A DNA stretch of 9,970 nt from Thermodesulfobacteriota bacterium (lineage in GTDB: Bacteria > Desulfobacterota_D > UBA1144 > Nemesobacterales > UBA2774): the NCBI GenBank assembly GCA_039028315.1, contig JBCCIH010000081.1:1-9970 (forward strand). Reading direction: 5' to 3'. The notes below the pieces were generated by a model, which was given only the letters and a program-made list of their open reading frames with translations, was not told the origin of the DNA and did not search any database. Both the position numbers and the translations under genes were made by a program. Of this stretch, positions 5,326 to 9,970 are shown piece by piece (positions within the stretch are counted from its first letter, which is position 1; each line of letters opens with the position of its first letter).

Positions 5326-8300
5326 ATGCGTAAAAAAATCCTAATCTCTGTCGGAATCTTCTTCGTTATTGTCATATTGGCGCTTGTTGGCCTTGTGTTC
5401 TTTACTCAAACGCAGCAATTTAGAGACTTTGCCCGAAGAACAGCCGAGGACATAGTAAGCAAAACCACCGGACAAACGTTTACGATAGGTGATCTTCAGG
5501 GAGACTTTTTTAACAGCATTAAACTTACAGATGTGTCCTTTGAAGTAGAGGGAGAAAATTTTGTATCCGTAGATGAGATTTTAGTGGATTATGCCCTTTT
5601 GCATATGCTAAACAGCTCAACCTTGTTTAGTAAGATAATCCCTGTAGATGATCTAATAATTAGAGGTCTTGATGTAAATATTATCAAATATGCTGATGGC
5701 ACATCTAATTTTGAGAAAATAGGCCAGCCTAGTGAAGAACCCAAAGAAGATAAGGATAAAATAAGCACTCCGCCTGAGTGGAGCATAATTTTATCTCAAT
5801 TTCTACTCGAAAAAGCCCAGATAAAAATGGAAGACAGAGCGCAGAATAAAATCTCAACCTATGAGATACCCAAGGTTGATCTCTCTGTTAAGCTCTTTGA
5901 TATATACAAGGAAATTGACCTCAACCTTAAAAATGCAGAGTTTAATGCTGTTGATCAAAATCTATCGGTAACCGGACTCTCAACCCAAGCTAAATATTCT
6001 GAGGATGAGGTCTTTGTAAAGAATTTAAAAGTTTTATTTAACGGGGCAGAGATAAATTTAGATGCTGAGGCCCAAAACTTGACTGATAGGCCAAAATTTT
6101 CCTTTGATGCATCTGTATCTAATTATGTTCTCGAAAACATCGGAAATATCAGTGTTAAGGCTAAAGGCAGCGGTGAGTATGTGAGCTCAAACGATATAAG
6201 AGCAAATGCCACTGTTGAAATCCCAGAGTCTGAAATACTAAAAAAGAAAATCTCCGGCACTCTCGAGCAGATTAATATGTCAGGCACAACGATAAATATC
6301 TCAGGAGGAGACTTTAATAGCGATTTGGGAGTAATAAAACTTGGCGGGGATATAGATCTAAATCGCATAATTACTAAAGAAGGCAATAACAATTTTGATC
6401 TGACACTGTCATTAGATGACATCAAGACAACTGAAATATTCTCATTAATCAAAGAGGCTAGCGATAACCCGCCCGCTTTCCCAATAGACACAGAGCTAGG
6501 CGCAGTGCTTAATTCTGAGATAGGAGCTACAGGGAGCTGGGAAGAGTTTTCAGATCTTAGCGTTAAAGCTACCATTAAAGAATTTGAAATAAAGGGAGAG
6601 AATGCCGGGAATCTTTCTATAACTGGAGAGGCTGAATATACAGCAAGCTCGGCCGGTGTAAATGTTGATCTTAACCTTAGCGAAGTAAATTTGGCTAACA
6701 TCTTAGCCAATGATAATTTTTTCAGCAAAATAACTTCTGATTTTAAAATAGATGGAAATATTCCGCTACAAGACAATTTTCTACAGAATCTATCCGCAGA
6801 CGTCAAAGGAAATATTGAGCCCTCAAGTATTTTCGGAATAAACATAACTGAGGGTAGTGTAGATGTTTCATATGAAAACGAGATATTAGACATAGAGTCC
6901 CTATCCATAATTTCAGAAGACAATAAAGTTGTAGCCTCAGGAAAAAGCCCTGAGCCATTGGGCGCAAACTTTGAATATGATATAGAGCTTAAGAGCTTGG
7001 CATTTTTATCAGGTATTTCCTCTGACTTAGATTTATCGGGAAGTCTAAAGGCAAGCGGCGATGTTACGGCAAGCCTTCAAAATCCAAAAATCACTATCGA
7101 TGGTGAAGTGCTTAATTTTGCAATGAATGAGAAATACAGCGCAAAAGAGATCAAGATAAATGGCGCCGGAACAGTGGACACATCAAACCCTGAGTTAAAT
7201 GCTGAGTTGGATATCAAAACCGCGGCAATCGGAAATAAGGAAATTCAAGAAATTGTTCTTGATGTAAACAGTGAGGGAACCCAAATAAATGCTGATTTAA
7301 AAATTATAGAAAACGATCAGTTTAACTATGAGGTGGTAGGTTCACTGCTCGATTTATCCAGCACACAAAAAGATATACAGATCACCCAGCTTCTTCTTAA
7401 GTTAGAAGACACTGCACTCGATAACAGAGAGAACATTCTAGTTACAATTACCCCTGGCGGCTTTGTTCTTAACAATTTTAACCTTTACCACAATGATAGC
7501 TCGGCTCTTGCAAACGCAAATGTCTCCGGCAACACAATTGATGGAAGCATAAAACTAGACAACCTTAGCCTAGACGATATAACTAAAGCAATAGAATTCC
7601 AAACCCCAATCCAAGGGACAATGAATGCCCAAGTCGATATACAGGGCACAATGCAAAACCCTACAATTAGTGCCAATATTAATACCCAAGACTTGCAGTA
7701 CAATGATTTTCAAAATGACAGCATCGTGTTTGATCTCAATTATTTAAATCAGAACATGACTCTTAATTTTGTTATTTCCAATAATTCTGTAGATATTCTA
7801 AGCGCAAGGGGAAGCTCAGACATAAACCTTAACTTAAATGAGATTGGTGAGAGCTTTGAAAACGCCAATGTAAACGTTGCGGTAAAATCTAATGACCTAA
7901 ACCTAAGCCCTCTTTCTAGTCTTGTAGATGATGTAGTTAAATCAGAGGGTAATCTGGATATAGACTTAACAGCGTCAGGAAAGCTTAAAAGCCCAACTGT
8001 AAACGGCACACTGCAAATTGAAGAGGGGCTTATTCAGACAAAAACTATTACAAATGAAATTGGAATAACCAACCTCTTAATAGAACTAAATGGCCGTAAA
8101 GCCGATCTACAAGCTTTAGAGCTTACTACTTCAAACGGAAGCGCCTCCTTTACAGGAGACTTCGATATACCTACACTAGCCTATAACCTAAGCGGAACGA
8201 TGGATAATTTTCTTGTTAAGCCTCAGAGAATCTCGGCAGCTTTAACCGGTGATTTAGAAGTTGAAGGTAAAGGGGAGCAAATTGATGTTAAGGGGAAAAT

Positions 8301-9150
8301 TGAGGTTGAAAAAGGAAGAATCACACTGCCGGATAAGCCTGAGAAGGAAATACAGGAAATACAGTTCGTAGATGAAGATAAAGAAGAGTTTGTCGTTGCC
8401 TCAGGTAGTGAAGAGAGCTTTTTTGATAAGAATGTCGCCCTTGACCTAAACGTACATATGAGCAGGAATAACTGGGTACGTGGGCAAGGAGCTAATGTTG
8501 AGCTCAGAGGCGATTTAGATATAGATAAAGAGTTTCATCAACCTATCAGAATAGTTGGTAATATTGGAGTAATTAGAGGTACTTATGAGAATTTTGGAAA
8601 GGTATTTAGGATTCAAGAGGGCGGCAACGTAAGCTTCTCAGGCGGGCAGGAGATTGATCCGTTCTTAGACATCACGGCGCTATACCGAGTATCAAACATA
8701 AATGTTTACATAAACATCGGAGGGCGCGCTTCAGAGCCCAAAATTGAGCTTACTAGTGATCCTGCGATGTCGGAGACAGATATTGTTTCCTATCTTGTTT
8801 TTGGAGCGTCCTCTACCGATATAAGCTCAGGTGAACGATCTGCCATAGGCGGCGTAGCTTCAGGATTAGCCGGCGGAATAGCAGCATCACAGCTTGAGAG
8901 ATTGATGGGAGGAGCTGTTTCGCTAGATGTAGTAAGCATTTCCGGCTCAAATATAGAAGTTGGTAAATACTTGACGGAAGATCTTTACATAGCATTTGAG
9001 AGAGGAACTACGGACTCAATAATCGACTCAAATAACATACAATACAACAAAGTGCTGGTTGAATATCATCTTTTTAACAATGTAACGCTAGATGCTGAAG
9101 TGGGTGGTGAGAACCCCGGCGCAGATCTGTTTTACAACTTTAATTTTTAG
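5326..9150 (+). CDS. tamB: TamB-like translocation and assembly / intermembrane lipid-transport protein
   Basis: A large periplasm-spanning AsmA-like protein. TamB homologues are inner-membrane-anchored beta-groove proteins that work with an Omp85 partner (TamA or BamA) and contribute to outer-membrane protein assembly and phospholipid traffic. The 1274 residues compare with about 1260 in E. coli. Residues 5-27 form an N-terminal hydrophobic anchor, followed by an AsmA-like segment with TGQTFTIGDLQGDFF (48-62) and a charged linker near 135-150. The middle is long, beta-rich and repetitive, with recurrent Gly-x-(hydrophobic)-x-x-Pro units such as ASLQNPKITIDGEV, GTMQNPTISANI and GKLKSPTVNGTL. 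The C-terminal third is the DUF490 domain, with IVSYLVFGASSTDIS and YLTEDLYIAFERG, ending DLFYNFNF with a terminal Phe. An in-frame TAA at 5299 makes the ATG at 5326 the most upstream start, although no Shine-Dalgarno precedes it. No tamA or bamA lies in the window. The family is firm; the exact cargo is unknown. Confidence 0.93.
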   Translation: MRKKILISVGIFFVIVILALVGLVFFTQTQQFRDFARRTAEDIVSKTTGQTFTIGDLQGDFFNSIKLTDVSFEVEGENFVSVDEILVDYALLHMLNSSTLFSKIIPVDDLIIRGLDVNIIKYADGTSNFEKIGQPSEEPKEDKDKISTPPEWSIILSQFLLEKAQIKMEDRAQNKISTYEIPKVDLSVKLFDIYKEIDLNLKNAEFNAVDQNLSVTGLSTQAKYSEDEVFVKNLKVLFNGAEINLDAEAQNLTDRPKFSFDASVSNYVLENIGNISVKAKGSGEYVSSNDIRANATVEIPESEILKKKISGTLEQINMSGTTINISGGDFNSDLGVIKLGGDIDLNRIITKEGNNNFDLTLSLDDIKTTEIFSLIKEASDNPPAFPIDTELGAVLNSEIGATGSWEEFSDLSVKATIKEFEIKGENAGNLSITGEAEYTASSAGVNVDLNLSEVNLANILANDNFFSKITSDFKIDGNIPLQDNFLQNLSADVKGNIEPSSIFGINITEGSVDVSYENEILDIESLSIISEDNKVVASGKSPEPLGANFEYDIELKSLAFLSGISSDLDLSGSLKASGDVTASLQNPKITIDGEVLNFAMNEKYSAKEIKINGAGTVDTSNPELNAELDIKTAAIGNKEIQEIVLDVNSEGTQINADLKIIENDQFNYEVVGSLLDLSSTQKDIQITQLLLKLEDTALDNRENILVTITPGGFVLNNFNLYHNDSSALANANVSGNTIDGSIKLDNLSLDDITKAIEFQTPIQGTMNAQVDIQGTMQNPTISANINTQDLQYNDFQNDSIVFDLNYLNQNMTLNFVISNNSVDILSARGSSDINLNLNEIGESFENANVNVAVKSNDLNLSPLSSLVDDVVKSEGNLDIDLTASGKLKSPTVNGTLQIEEGLIQTKTITNEIGITNLLIELNGRKADLQALELTTSNGSASFTGDFDIPTLAYNLSGTMDNFLVKPQRISAALTGDLEVEGKGEQIDVKGKIEVEKGRITLPDKPEKEIQEIQFVDEDKEEFVVASGSEESFFDKNVALDLNVHMSRNNWVRGQGANVELRGDLDIDKEFHQPIRIVGNIGVIRGTYENFGKVFRIQEGGNVSFSGGQEIDPFLDITALYRVSNINVYINIGGRASEPKIELTSDPAMSETDIVSYLVFGASSTDISSGERSAIGGVASGLAGGIAASQLERLMGGAVSLDVVSISGSNIEVGKYLTEDLYIAFERGTTDSIIDSNNIQYNKVLVEYHLFNNVTLDAEVGGENPGADLFYNFNF

Positions 9151-9151
9151 C

Positions 9152-9577
9152 TTATTGAAGCACATCAGTTGTTGAGACATCGCCTCTTGGAGCAGGTATG
9201 GGCGATGCATGATGAAGCGCCAGCTGCCAAAGCTCTCCATCTAATTTAAATATATTTGTAGACTGTGCAAAACCTGAGTGGATCTCATTCTCTATTTTAT
9301 AGCTGATTTTCTCAATACATATTACCCAAGCCGAGTTTCCTGAAATCTCAGTCTCTACCTCCACAAGCTCAATGTCGATGGGAGCTCCGTTCTCGAATAT
9401 TTTCTTCCAGCTCTGACTAACAGCTTCCCATCCATGGAGCATCGGCCAGCCCGGATGAACGCATTTAACGCTCGAGTCCTGTAGCCATACTGTCTTCATT
9501 TGATCAAAGTCGCTATTCTTAATTGCCAGATAAAAACTCTCGTTTGTCTTAACTAACTCTTTCAGCTTTGTATCCAT
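9152..9577 (-). CDS. NTF2-like / SnoaL-fold domain protein of unknown role
   Basis: A small soluble protein of 141 residues without signal peptide or membrane segment. The layout fits the NTF2-like (SnoaL/DUF4440-type) alpha-plus-beta cone fold. It opens with helix NESFYLAIKNSDFDQMKTVW (12-31). The segment VKCVHPGWPMLHGWEAVSQS follows (37-56), then a curved sheet, ending WQLALHHASPIP (117-128). The His41 turn and the His122-His123 pair are typical of this subgroup, and the interior pocket may bind a small molecule, but no reaction can be assigned. The last 15 residues or so look disordered. The ATG at 9577 has no clear Shine-Dalgarno sequence; I see no better start. It lies 45 nt after queG on the same strand and may be co-transcribed. 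Its stop is one base from the tamB stop on the opposite strand. The fold assignment is moderately strong; the function is unknown. Confidence 0.8.
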   Translation of the reverse strand: MDTKLKELVKTNESFYLAIKNSDFDQMKTVWLQDSSVKCVHPGWPMLHGWEAVSQSWKKIFENGAPIDIELVEVETEISGNSAWVICIEKISYKIENEIHSGFAQSTNIFKLDGELWQLALHHASPIPAPRGDVSTTDVLQ

Positions 9578-9622
9578 ATTATCAAATAGTTTAACGAATG
9601 ATTTTGGGTTTGCTATATGGAG

Positions 9623-9970
9623 TTAAATTGAGTTTAAGATTGCATCTATTTCCTGGCTGACTAGATCATCTGTCTCAGTGCGCTGATGTTTGGTTAATAT
9701 TTCTTCACAGTTATCACCTGTAAGCTTCCATAGCGCCCAGGCGGCGTGAGCTCTGATAAGCGGCTCTTCGTCTTTAAGGCGATCTAAGATATGAGGTACA
9801 AAGGCTTGATTCTCAGAATTTCCCATAGCTAGGAGCACGTTTCTCAAAAGCCCCCTTCTTTTAGTCCGTTTAATTGGACTTCCCTTAAATAGATCACTAA
9901 ATTCTTTGGGGCTTAAAGATGACAGAATCTCTAAATCAGGATTATAGAGCTCTTGTCTGGGCATAAATTC
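9623..9970 (-). CDS. queG: Epoxyqueuosine reductase QueG, C-terminal part, 5' end cut by window edge
   Basis: QueG is the cobalamin- and iron-sulfur-dependent enzyme that reduces epoxyqueuosine to queuosine in the anticodon wobble base of certain tRNAs. Only the last 115 codons are visible. The frame stays open to the edge, reading Glu-Phe before the Met at 9964, so that Met is internal. The match is to the C-terminal region of the family: PRQELYNPDLEIL, FSDLFKGSPIKRTKRRGLLR (residues counted from that Met, 22-41), NVLLAMGNSENQAFVPHIL, then a HEAT-like helical repeat with EEPLIRAHAAWALWKLTG. The cobalamin-binding part and the two 4Fe-4S cysteine clusters would lie beyond the right edge and cannot be checked. 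A stand-alone HEAT-repeat protein is the alternative, but the SPIKRTKRRGLLRN block is specific enough to favour QueG. The stop is TAA at 9623, and the NTF2-like gene follows after 45 nt. Confidence 0.88.
   Translation of the reverse strand, partial: EFMPRQELYNPDLEILSSLSPKEFSDLFKGSPIKRTKRRGLLRNVLLAMGNSENQAFVPHILDRLKDEEPLIRAHAAWALWKLTGDNCEEILTKHQRTETDDLVSQEIDAILNSI

Noticed and set aside
6123..6923. A 266-codon open frame on the minus strand inside tamB
   Set aside because: It is antisense to a clear TamB frame, rich in Ser and Leu as expected from a reverse shadow, and has no recognisable domain or ribosome-binding site.
9134..9172. ACAACT/AGTTGT inverted repeat spanning the tamB stop as a terminator
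   Set aside because: Only six AT-rich pairs with a loop of more than 25 nt and no T run in the right place on either strand.
9962..9964. ATG at 9964 as the start of a small stand-alone HEAT protein
   Set aside because: The frame stays open to the window edge and the sequence matches the C-terminal block of QueG, so it is a gene cut by the edge.

Overview
The window looks like ordinary housekeeping chromosome from an AT-rich diderm (Gram-negative-type) bacterium. The full-length TamB-like protein points to an outer membrane, MurI to peptidoglycan, and the EtfAB pair to flavin-based respiratory or acyl-CoA metabolism. A QueG fragment shows queuosine tRNA modification. The lineage cannot be fixed from sequence alone. 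A deltaproteobacterial or candidate-phylum diderm would fit, but that is only a guess. I see no rRNA, tRNA, insertion sequence, CRISPR array, phage gene or sign of recent transfer.

Layout. (1) Positions 3-2088, plus strand: the 3' part of radA (DNA repair ATPase), cut by the left edge, then murI (glutamate racemase) 16 nt downstream. A small GC-rich hairpin followed by a T run lies across the murI stop codon. (2) Positions 2112-3990, minus strand: an etfB-etfA operon, tail to tail with murI. (3) Positions 3991-4312: a 322-nt AT-rich divergent intergenic region. It holds a minus-strand promoter with both hexamers matching the sigma70 consensus exactly (TTGACA, 16 bp, TATAAT). This predicts an untranslated leader of about 240 nt for etfB. 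A weaker plus-strand promoter overlaps its -35 box. (4) Positions 4313-9150, plus strand: an EamA/DMT-type transporter and a 1274-residue TamB-like protein, probably with its own promoter. (5) Positions 9152-9970, minus strand: a small NTF2/SnoaL-fold protein, one base from the tamB stop, preceded by the 3' part of queG, which is cut by the right edge.

How the genes relate. EtfB and EtfA form one heterodimeric flavoprotein that carries electrons from dehydrogenases to the quinone pool; no partner dehydrogenase or ETF:quinone oxidoreductase is in the window. MurI (D-glutamate for peptidoglycan) and TamB (outer-membrane assembly or phospholipid transport) are both cell-envelope functions but are not in one operon. 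The other neighbours show no evident shared pathway.

I found no convincing new multi-gene system. The points most worth a second look are the consensus promoter with its long etfBA leader, the overlapping divergent promoters, the etfB start (GTG at 3990, not the in-frame TTG at 4005), and tamB standing apart from any tamA or bamA homologue.
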